Assembly (NCBI GenBank): GCA_030589225.1
Contig: JAUUWD010000079.1
Span: 1-7,120 of the forward strand
DNA length: 7,120 bases
Direction of reading: 5' to 3'
From: Desulfobacteraceae bacterium
GTDB taxonomy: Bacteria > Desulfobacterota > DSM-4660 > Desulfatiglandales > Desulfatiglandaceae
The notes under the pieces were generated by a model. That model made no database searches and was not told where the DNA came from. It saw only the letters and a list, made by a program, of their open reading frames with translations. Positions within the stretch are counted from its first letter, which is position 1, and each line of letters starts with the position of its first letter. Positions 1 to 5,443 of the stretch are shown piece after piece. The translations under genes were made by a program, and so were the position numbers.

Positions 1-2
1 AG

Positions 3-80
3 GTCAATGAAAAACCGCAAGGTGAGACGGTCGACTACGACAGTCTCATTCAGGCCTGGCGCGAGGGTCGCGTGAAATAG
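3..80 (+). CDS. C-terminal fragment of an unidentified protein (5' end outside window)
   Basis: An open frame enters from the left edge and ends at TAG 78-80, giving 25 visible residues that finish in YDSLIQAWREGRVK. The tail is hydrophilic and mixed in charge, with no membrane segment. A strong intrinsic terminator lies about 90 bases downstream, which supports a real gene end here. The fragment is too short for me to assign a family. No start codon or Shine-Dalgarno sequence is visible because the gene begins off the window. Confidence 0.55.
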   Translation, partial: VNEKPQGETVDYDSLIQAWREGRVK

Positions 81-170
81 CTGCCTCGCACTGATATTTG
101 TTGTTTAGCTGGATGTAGTAATATGAATGAAAGTTCCTTTAACCGTCCTTTGAGTTAGAGGATTCGAGGA

Positions 171-200
171 AAGGGCGGCCGCATAGGCCGCCCTTTTTTT
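171..200 (+). terminator. Strong Rho-independent terminator
   Basis: A perfect 10-bp GC-rich stem (171-180 with 186-195) encloses the 5-base loop GCATA. It runs directly into seven T residues at 194-200, two of which belong to the stem. It lies 90 bases after the stop of the left-edge gene and probably ends that transcript. The opposite strand has only an AA at the stem's outer end, so it should work mainly in the plus direction. Confidence 0.9.
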
Positions 201-228
201 GTAAAATAAAGGTAGCATCTCAATAAAT

Positions 229-284
229 CCGGGCATTCCGAATGCCTCCCCCTTTTGCAAAGGGTGATTGAGGGGGATTTTTTT
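229..284 (+). repeat. Compound palindromic repeat, REP-like, with terminator-like end
   Basis: Three inverted repeats are nested or adjacent. GGCATTC (232-238) pairs with GAATGCC (240-246). TCCCCCT (247-253) pairs with AGGGGGA (271-277). CCCTTT (250-255) pairs with AAAGGG (259-264) around TGC, an alternative to the second. Seven T residues (278-284) follow the AGGGGGA arm, so the middle structure could be a second, weaker plus-strand terminator. The C-run/TTTGCAAAGGG/G-run layout resembles dispersed intergenic repeats that I recall from many environmental bacteria. That family link is from memory and unchecked. Confidence 0.6.
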
Positions 285-364
285 GATATAGCCCTGATTT
301 AATGAGAACTTACATATAAAGCTCGACATTCCGGCTTTTCGTTTTGGAAGGAATAGAGTTGATT

Positions 365-577
365 ATGAATATCGAATCTGGAAAAGTGAGAATTTTGGCG
401 ATTGACGTTGCACGGTTTTTCGCGATGGCCTTGGTCTATTACGGTCACTTTATCGAGCGGATCATGATGCTGAAAAATCCGACTGCCGTTACTCATTATA
501 AATTCATATATTCATTTCGCTTGCTGTTGTTTTTTATTTTGGCAGGCTACGTGGCAAGGGAAAGGGACCGCTGCTAA
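365..577 (+). pseudogene. Truncated acyltransferase-3 family membrane protein remnant
   Basis: This is a 70-residue open frame. Residues about 9-30 (RILAIDVARFFAMALVYYGH) match the first membrane helix of acyltransferase family 3 integral membrane O-acetyltransferases, with the conserved Arg (R17) and His (H28). Residues about 48-63 ([17 protein letters not shown]) match the second helix. Full members have roughly 330-400 residues and about ten helices, so some 80% is missing, and glpK begins 43 bases later. The usual FHMPLFF motif reads FRLLLFF at 51-57. His, Met and Pro are each replaced, and each change fits a single base substitution (CGC, TTG, CTG). I chose ATG 365, which has AGAG six bases upstream. 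A TTG at 344 would add seven residues but lacks support. The frame is probably non-functional, though a short expressed membrane peptide cannot be excluded. Confidence 0.65.
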
Positions 578-605
578 GAAAGCTCATCTGAATTTACAGA
601 AGACG

Positions 606-613
606 AAAGGAGA
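606..613 (+). promoter_or_regulatory. Shine-Dalgarno sequence of glpK
   Basis: AAAGGAGA contains a full AGGAG (608-612) eight bases before ATG 621. It fixes the glpK start and shows that glpK has its own strong translation signal, independent of the broken gene upstream. Confidence 0.85.
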
Positions 614-620
614 ACAAATC

Positions 621-2132
621 ATGGCCACATATGTGGGAGCCCTGGATCAGGGCACAACCAGCAACCGCTTTATCATTTTTGACCACAACGGCCAAATCAT
701 CGGTGTGGACCAGAAAGAACATGAACAGATATTCCCACGGCCGGGCTGGGTGGAACACAATCCCTTAGAAATCTGGCAAACCGCCCAAGATGTCATTCGC
801 GGAGCATTGGCTAAAGCAGGTATTTCCGGATCGGAACTGGCCGCCATCGGCATCACAAATCAGCGGGAAACCACCGTGATCTGGGACAAAAATACGGGCA
901 ATCCTTTCACCAACGCCATTGTATGGCAGTGCACTCGCACTGACAAAATCTGTAAGGAATTAACGCAGGACCAGGGACAAAATCGTTTTCGGGACAAAAC
1001 CGGCCTGCCCATCGCCACTTATTTTTCGGGTCCGAAAATCAAATGGATTCTGGACAACGTTCCCCAGGCCCGTGCAGCGGCGGATAAAGGCGAGGCCCTT
1101 TTCGGGACCATGGAAACCTGGATCATCTGGTGGCTCACCGGCGGGCCCAATAACGGGTCCCACGTCACCGATGTGACCACTGCCAGCCGCACCATGCTCA
1201 TGGATTTGAATTCCCTTCAATGGGACGAACAGATCCTGCAAATCATGGGCATCCCGCGGCAAATTCTTCCTCGAATTGTGCCGTCCAGTGACACACGCAC
1301 CTGGGGCATAACTTTAAAAGATGGCCCCTTAAACGCCGAGATTCCGGTTTGCGGCGCTCTCGGTGATCAGCAGGCAGCGCTGGTGGGGCAAACCTGCTTT
1401 AACGTGGGCGAAGCCAAAAATACTTACGGAACGGGGTGTTTTCTCCTGCTGAACACCGGCACCACACCAACTTCTTCCCGACATGGTCTGCTCACAACTT
1501 TAGGGTATCAAGTCAATGACCAGCCCCCGGTATATTGCCTGGAAGGATCCATTGCCATAACCGGCGCTTTGGTGCAGTGGTTGCGGGACAATCTGGGCCT
1601 GATTTCCAGTGCGCCGGAAATCGAGAGTCTGGCCAAAACGGTCAAAGATAATGGCGGCGCTTATTTTGTCCCTGCCTTCTCCGGTCTTTTCGCCCCATAC
1701 TGGCGTTCCGATGCGCGCGGCGTGATCGTGGGACTTACCCGCTATGTCAACAAGGGTCACATCGCCCGGGCGGTCCTGGAAGCAACCGCCTATCAGACAC
1801 GTGATATTGTGGAGGCCATGAACAAGGATTCGGGTGTGGAACTGAGCATGCTGAAAGTTGATGGTGGAATGGTGGCCAATGAACTGCTTATGCAATTTCA
1901 ATCCGATATCCTGGATGTACCGGTGATACGTCCTGAAGTTTCGGAGACCACCGCTTTAGGCGCGGCCTATGCCGCCGGTCTGGCAGTCGGGTTTTGGTCT
2001 GGCATAGAAGAGCTGCGACAGAACTGGGCTGAAGATAAGACCTGGCATCCCGCCATGTCATCGAACATCAGGGAAAAATACTACCTGGAATGGAAAAAAG
2101 CCGTAGATAGAACCTTCAATTGGGTAGAATAG
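621..2132 (+). CDS. glpK: Glycerol kinase
   Basis: This enzyme phosphorylates glycerol with ATP to sn-glycerol 3-phosphate in the cytoplasm. It has 503 residues, normal for the FGGY carbohydrate kinase family. The N-terminal phosphate-binding loop [11 protein letters not shown] is at 6-16. Substrate residues are in NQRETT (80-85; R82, E83) and Y134. FGGY signature 1, [13 protein letters not shown], is at 134-146. The catalytic base is D249 in GDQQAAL, followed by NTYGTGCF (267-274), [13 protein letters not shown] (355-367) and the C-terminal ATP site [16 protein letters not shown] (414-429). The E. coli FBP-inhibition motif GGTR before GDQQ is absent: the position of E. coli R236 aligns with E240. 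The HPr-phosphorylated His of Firmicute enzymes is absent too, so neither control is expected. The gene ends in tandem stops TAG TAA. It converges with the ugp-type operon, which supplies the same product. Confidence 0.97.
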   Translation: MATYVGALDQGTTSNRFIIFDHNGQIIGVDQKEHEQIFPRPGWVEHNPLEIWQTAQDVIRGALAKAGISGSELAAIGITNQRETTVIWDKNTGNPFTNAIVWQCTRTDKICKELTQDQGQNRFRDKTGLPIATYFSGPKIKWILDNVPQARAAADKGEALFGTMETWIIWWLTGGPNNGSHVTDVTTASRTMLMDLNSLQWDEQILQIMGIPRQILPRIVPSSDTRTWGITLKDGPLNAEIPVCGALGDQQAALVGQTCFNVGEAKNTYGTGCFLLLNTGTTPTSSRHGLLTTLGYQVNDQPPVYCLEGSIAITGALVQWLRDNLGLISSAPEIESLAKTVKDNGGAYFVPAFSGLFAPYWRSDARGVIVGLTRYVNKGHIARAVLEATAYQTRDIVEAMNKDSGVELSMLKVDGGMVANELLMQFQSDILDVPVIRPEVSETTALGAAYAAGLAVGFWSGIEELRQNWAEDKTWHPAMSSNIREKYYLEWKKAVDRTFNWVE

Positions 2133-2172
2133 TAAAGAAGAAAGCATTCACGGGTCAAGGGTTTCCCGCTGA

Positions 2173-2205
2173 AAGCTGGATTCAGGGTTACCGAGTTTCC
2201 AGCTT
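2173..2205. repeat. Inverted repeat after glpK
   Basis: AAGCTGGA (2173-2180) and TCCAGCTT (2198-2205) form a perfect 8-bp stem with a 17-base loop, starting 41 bases after the glpK stop. No T-run follows, so a simple intrinsic terminator is unlikely. It may stabilise the glpK 3' end or belong to the same repeat cluster as the next palindrome. Confidence 0.5.
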
Positions 2206-2216
2206 CTCTGAACATT

Positions 2217-2230
2217 CCCGCCCAGGCGGG
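2217..2230. repeat. Short GC-rich REP-like palindrome
   Basis: CCCGCC (2217-2222), CA, GGCGGG (2225-2230) is a perfect 6-bp GC-only hairpin with a 2-base centre, inside the context CATTCCCGCC..GGCGGGAGTCAT. The flanking CATT and GTCAT resemble the widespread CATTCCCGC/GCGGGAATGAC intergenic repeat type. That likeness is from memory. No T-run follows. Confidence 0.6.
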
Positions 2231-2258
2231 AGTCATCTTCAAAGATCGTATGTCAGAT

Positions 2259-2400
2259 GAGCCAATTTCAAAACGTCCCCTTTTGCCCAATATCTGCGTC
2301 AGGCGAAAATTTTAATCCTCGAAATACTCAACGTATTCCTGTGGTTAAAATTTTCGCCTTCCTTGATCTTGAACAAAATTGAACATTTTGAAACTGCCTC
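2259..2400. repeat. Long imperfect palindrome (142 bases), MITE-like or giant hairpin
   Basis: The left arm 2259-2315 and right arm 2345-2400 are reverse complements at roughly three quarters of positions over 57 and 56 bases, with one gap. The innermost 15 bp are perfect: AGGCGAAAATTTTAA (2301-2315) with TTAAAATTTTCGCCT (2345-2359). The loop (2316-2344) holds a further AATAC/GTATT pair (2323-2327 with 2333-2337). It codes for nothing and ends 15 bases from the stop codon of the GHMP kinase gene. It lies between convergent genes and may block read-through from both sides. I see no target-site duplication. Confidence 0.8.
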
Positions 2401-2415
2401 AAATTACTCAAAAAG

Positions 2416-3354
2416 CTATATCTTAGAAGCTATAGTTGCTCGAATGACCCCGCACCCCTGCTTTTCGATTGCCGACGCCACCGCCTCCTGGGTGTTTTGA
2501 TCTGGGGTCAACGCAATCATATACCCGCCCATCCCACCGCCTGTGAGCTTTGCTCCCAGGGCCCCTTCTTTGAGAGCCAGGTTGCACAGGGAAATCAGCT
2601 TTTCGTGCGAAAGCCCCATTTCAATCAAAATCTTGTGATTTTCCGTCATGATCCTTCCCACTTTCTCCAAGTCGCCTTCCTCAAGCCTCTTTTTAACTTC
2701 ATACGATTGGTCTGTGACGGTTTTAAGGCGGGTAGAGAACAATTCCTGATCTTTTTCCTTTTCCTTCATGACAAACCCATCCAAGAGCGATGTATCAGCC
2801 GTCACACCACTATTTCCAAGAACCACTTCAATAGATTTTTTGAGGCTTATCCTCTCGAATTTTTTTTGATCGTTCTTTATCTGGTAAAGCATAATCCCCC
2901 CGTATGTTGAGGCAGTATTGTCAACCCCGCTCGGGGTCCCGTGATAGGCAAATTCACCTTCCCAGCCCACACGGTTTATCTCTTCAACGGAAAGGCCCAG
3001 GTTGAATTCCTCGCTCAGCGCCCTTGCAAGGGAAACACAACTGGCAGCACTGGCACCTACCCCGCTTCCGGCCAGAAGTGTCCCACCATAGATGATCTTG
3101 ATGGGGTTCTTCTTGACGTCGATTTTCATTACTTCAAGAATTCTGTTGATTGATTCCACCTGTTGATATTTCTTATTTTCTTTATATCCGGGAACTTCGC
3201 TACGGTTATCTTCCAGGATCCACCCCTCTCCATCGATCCTTTGAACCTCTGCCACGGTTTCATAAGGAAGCGCCGAGACAATAGCAGGAACGCCATACAA
3301 AACAAATTGATCTCCTATCAGGATAGTCTTACCAAAACCGGTTCCCCTCCCCAT
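2416..3354 (-). CDS. GHMP-family kinase, mevalonate kinase-like
   Basis: The predicted cytoplasmic ATP-dependent small-molecule kinase has 312 residues, the usual mevalonate kinase length. The N-terminal block KTILIGDQFVLYGVPAI (9-25) fits the mevalonate kinase pattern K-x-I-L-x-GEHxVVYG, but with Asp15-Gln16 for Glu-His. GHMP motif 2 is AGSGVGASAAS (95-105), where GSSAA is more usual. The catalytic Asp block SGVDNTASTYGG (142-153) has D145, with E134 upstream. The glycine-rich C-terminal block is KLTGGGMGGYMIAL (269-282). I chose ATG 3354 because AAAGGAG precedes it at six bases; a GTG 36 bases upstream has no such support. It is the last gene of the minus-strand operon, 54 bases after the DHH gene. 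In the mevalonate pathway it would make phosphomevalonate, but the substrate is unproven and another GHMP substrate is possible. Confidence 0.82.
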   Translation of the reverse strand: MGRGTGFGKTILIGDQFVLYGVPAIVSALPYETVAEVQRIDGEGWILEDNRSEVPGYKENKKYQQVESINRILEVMKIDVKKNPIKIIYGGTLLAGSGVGASAASCVSLARALSEEFNLGLSVEEINRVGWEGEFAYHGTPSGVDNTASTYGGIMLYQIKNDQKKFERISLKKSIEVVLGNSGVTADTSLLDGFVMKEKEKDQELFSTRLKTVTDQSYEVKKRLEEGDLEKVGRIMTENHKILIEMGLSHEKLISLCNLALKEGALGAKLTGGGMGGYMIALTPDQNTQEAVASAIEKQGCGVIRATIASKI

Positions 3355-3381
3355 TGCAAACTCCTTTCTATTCTTTCCAAG

Positions 3382-3410
3382 TTCTTGCACGCAAGAAAAT
3401 AGAATTTTCT
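3382..3410 (-). other. Two overlapping inverted repeats between the DHH and kinase genes
   Basis: TTCTTGC (3382-3388), AC, GCAAGAA (3391-3397) is one 7-bp inverted repeat. AGAAAAT (3394-3400), AGA, ATTTTCT (3404-3410) is a second one sharing bases 3394-3397, so the two hairpins exclude each other in RNA. The second reaches into the TAG stop of the DHH gene. Both lie upstream of the kinase Shine-Dalgarno sequence. This could be a processing or stability site, or chance in AT-rich sequence. Confidence 0.35.
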
Positions 3411-4614
3411 ATGCGCCAATTAATCTTTCCATTTCTTCAATCAGCTCTTCTTCCTTTCCAATAGCCACGGTGGTTGCGGCGGTCAGACTGTGGCAGGCAT
3501 CAGAGAACCCACCGAGTCTATTAGTGGCTTCCGGAAGAAATATATTAAGGCCCATTGCCCTTCCTGCCCTGATTTCCCTTTCCATATAGGGGGAAACTCG
3601 CATAGAGATCTTCACCTGATTAAACTCTATAGGGCCAAAGCCCGGGATTTCATTTGGAATCATCTGAAAGCCAGCAATATACCTTTGGGGGTCGATAAAG
3701 TCGGTGTCCTGAATAGTCTCACAAAATAACCCGATCACCTTTACCCCCATGGGGGAAAACCGATCTTCCACATGAAACCATTGGATATGGGGAGACTTTT
3801 TCAAGGCGCCTCTTCGCAGCCTTTGCATCTCACTATCAAACGCCTTCGCCTTTATCGCCTCTAACCCCGCCACCATCCGGTCCGACTCTGATGAAACCCC
3901 TTCAAGGCAAACCCTCACTCCCATATCCGGTCCTTTTTGGTAATAGCCTGCTCCCCCCAATGTATCCAGATAGGCGCCCAATTCATCACATGGTATATTT
4001 TCTGTGGATGCTTTCAGAAAATATTGCTCACCTTTTTTAGCTTCTTTGATCTCCATCATACCCTGTTGAACCGCCTCCATCATGACTTCACGGATTTTAC
4101 TTACCAGCCGGCCATCCACAAAGAACTTCTCTCCCACAGCGCCTAAAGCCGCAATCCATGCCATATCGCGATTGTCCGGATTCATAGCCCGGGCGAAGAG
4201 AAAACACGTTGTGGAGGCAGTGATATCCCGATCCCCTTTAAGCCCGTAAAGATCAGGGTCAAGGTTATGTACTTTCGGATCGGTCGAGGGCTCTGCCACA
4301 TGATGATCCAGAATAAGCGTCAGATTCCTTCCCCTGTTCAGTTCGGAAAGCATTGGGGCAATTCTCCCGGCAAAATCTGCAAAGATGAGGATGCGCCCTT
4401 GTTGTTCGTAAATTTTTTTAAGCACTTCAGGATAAGGCTTCTCCAAACAGAAGCGGCGAACACCGAACCCTTCCCTTTCAAAGGCCCTGGTGAGTATCGC
4501 GCCGGAGCAGAGACCATCAGAATCATTATGGTGGAATATCTGAACAGCCTTATCCGGCCACTGTTTTAACTCCTGGATGGCTTTCTCCATTGCTTTTATT
4601 AATTCATTGAACAT
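3409..4614 (-). CDS. DHH/DHHA1-family phosphoesterase
   Basis: This is a predicted metal-dependent phosphoesterase of 401 residues. DHH motif I is HHNDSDGLCSG (28-38), carrying the HxDxDG metal ligands H29, D31 and D33. Motif II Asp is in IFADFAG (D80). The name motif, LILDHHVAEP, is at 100-109 (DHH 103-105), and GDRDITASTT (127-136) is the likely motif IV region. The C-terminal DHHA1 substrate domain ends in GGFSDACHSLTAATT (368-382), a variant of the usual GGHxxAAG. The family includes RecJ-like nucleases, nanoRNases and cyclic-dinucleotide or pApA phosphodiesterases. There is no signal peptide or membrane segment, so it is cytoplasmic, and I cannot choose the substrate. The start is ATG 4614, with AGGAG six bases upstream overlapping the TGA of the phosphodiesterase gene. 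This suggests coupled translation. Confidence 0.85.
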   Translation of the reverse strand: MFNELIKAMEKAIQELKQWPDKAVQIFHHNDSDGLCSGAILTRAFEREGFGVRRFCLEKPYPEVLKKIYEQQGRILIFADFAGRIAPMLSELNRGRNLTLILDHHVAEPSTDPKVHNLDPDLYGLKGDRDITASTTCFLFARAMNPDNRDMAWIAALGAVGEKFFVDGRLVSKIREVMMEAVQQGMMEIKEAKKGEQYFLKASTENIPCDELGAYLDTLGGAGYYQKGPDMGVRVCLEGVSSESDRMVAGLEAIKAKAFDSEMQRLRRGALKKSPHIQWFHVEDRFSPMGVKVIGLFCETIQDTDFIDPQRYIAGFQMIPNEIPGFGPIEFNQVKISMRVSPYMEREIRAGRAMGLNIFLPEATNRLGGFSDACHSLTAATTVAIGKEEELIEEMERLIGA

Positions 4615-4620
4615 TCTTGT

Positions 4621-4627
4621 CTCCTCA
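4621..4627 (-). promoter_or_regulatory. Shine-Dalgarno overlapping upstream stop codon (TGAGGAG)
   Basis: Read on the minus strand, TGAGGAG contains the phosphodiesterase stop TGA and the AGGAG for the DHH gene, six bases before ATG 4614. A ribosome ending on the first gene sits on the start site of the next, so the two are probably translationally coupled. Confidence 0.75.
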
Positions 4628-5395
4628 CGCCTGCGCTAAATCACTCAGTAACGGAGGATCACTAGTAATTATGCCATCCACATCCATCTGGATCATCCGC
4701 TGATATTCCCCCGGAGAATCGACATTATAGGGAAACACCTTGATTCCTTCTTCACGCATTATTTTTACCTGATCATATTTCAATTCACTACAATTAGGAT
4801 GCCAGGAAAATGCCTTCAATCTGATGCAGAGTTTCACATTATCCCCTTCTGCCGGATATTTTGAAATCAATGCAATGGCCGGGGCGTCCTCCATCAACGC
4901 AACATTCTCCACGATTTTCCATTCAAAACTGGAGATGAGAACAGAAGTGAGGACATTTTTTCGTCGAACCAGTTCTACCACCTGTTTTTCTATGGCATCA
5001 GGTGGCTGGTGAGCTTCATAGGCATTGGATTTGATTTCAATATTGAGCAAAGCATGGTCGCTGACCAGATCCAATACTTCGTCTAATGCTGGTAAACGCT
5101 CACCGGCAAAACGAGGATGAAACCAGCTTCCAGCATCCAGTTCTTTAAGCTCTTGAAGTGTGTAACTGTTGACTTGTCCATGCCCATCAGTAGTACACTC
5201 CAGGGTCGCATCGTGAATGACCACCTTCTTTCTATCCCTGGTCAGCATTACATCCAGTTCTATCATCTTCACGCCAATATCAAGTGCCGCACTAAAAGAG
5301 GCAAGAGTGTTTTCAGGATATTTCGCCCTGTACCCCCTGTGAGCAATTATCAGGGGTCGTTTGAAGTTTGTTAGTTTCACAGGTTTCAAAGTCAT
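4625..5395 (-). CDS. ugpQ: Glycerophosphodiester phosphodiesterase, UgpQ-like
   Basis: This enzyme hydrolyses glycerophosphodiesters (deacylated phospholipid head groups) to sn-glycerol 3-phosphate and an alcohol. It has 256 residues, matching the compact cytoplasmic UgpQ type, and no signal peptide. GDPD motifs appear in order: catalytic AHRGYRAKYPENTLASF (18-34; H19, R20), metal ligands IELD (45-48; E46, D48), second catalytic His in IHDATLECTTDG (60-71; H61), IEIK (119-122; E120), and C-terminal YNVDSP (223-228) with DGIITSDPP (240-248). It lies 48 bases after ugpC, matching the E-C-Q order of the classical operon. No clear Shine-Dalgarno precedes ATG 5395, and the in-frame GTG and TTG codons just inside are no better. 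Translation may therefore be weak or depend on upstream ribosomes. Confidence 0.93.
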   Translation of the reverse strand: MTLKPVKLTNFKRPLIIAHRGYRAKYPENTLASFSAALDIGVKMIELDVMLTRDRKKVVIHDATLECTTDGHGQVNSYTLQELKELDAGSWFHPRFAGERLPALDEVLDLVSDHALLNIEIKSNAYEAHQPPDAIEKQVVELVRRKNVLTSVLISSFEWKIVENVALMEDAPAIALISKYPAEGDNVKLCIRLKAFSWHPNCSELKYDQVKIMREEGIKVFPYNVDSPGEYQRMIQMDVDGIITSDPPLLSDLAQA

Positions 5396-5411
5396 TGGCA
5401 GATATGTTGAG

Positions 5412-5433
5412 AAAGAAAAGCGGGTATTTCGCT
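5412..5433 (-). other. Weak hairpin with T-rich tail between ugpC and ugpQ
   Basis: On the minus strand AGCG, seven bases, CGCT (5433-5419) forms a 4-bp stem followed by TTTCTTT. The stem is too short for an efficient terminator but could reduce read-through from the transporter genes into the distal ones. Confidence 0.2.
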
Positions 5434-5443
5434 GTTATTTTAA

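Noticed and set aside
283..320. Possible sigma-70 promoter (TTGATA at 283, TATAAA at 315) upstream of the acyltransferase remnant
   Set aside because: The spacing is 26 bases, far from the 16-18 expected, and no other pair in the region fits well.
105..329. A 74-residue minus-strand open frame in the left intergenic region
   Set aside because: It runs through the terminator stem and the palindromic repeat block, has no protein-like motif, and its composition reflects those repeats.
1500..1901. A 133-residue minus-strand open frame inside glpK
   Set aside because: It is antisense to strongly conserved glycerol kinase sequence, with no recognisable motif and no Shine-Dalgarno support. It is a shadow frame.
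2173..2230. Intrinsic terminator of glpK
   Set aside because: Both hairpins lack a following T-run in the plus direction, so I list them as repeats rather than terminators.
2497..2910. A 137-residue plus-strand open frame opposite the GHMP kinase gene
   Set aside because: The minus-strand frame carries all the GHMP motifs over the same bases; the plus-strand frame has no family features.
3355..3390. Upstream GTG start for the GHMP kinase, adding 12 residues
   Set aside because: The added residues are not family-like and an AAAGGAG sits six bases before the downstream ATG at 3354.
4267..4569. A 100-residue plus-strand open frame opposite the DHH gene
   Set aside because: It lies antisense to the DHH motifs I and III region and has no recognisable content.
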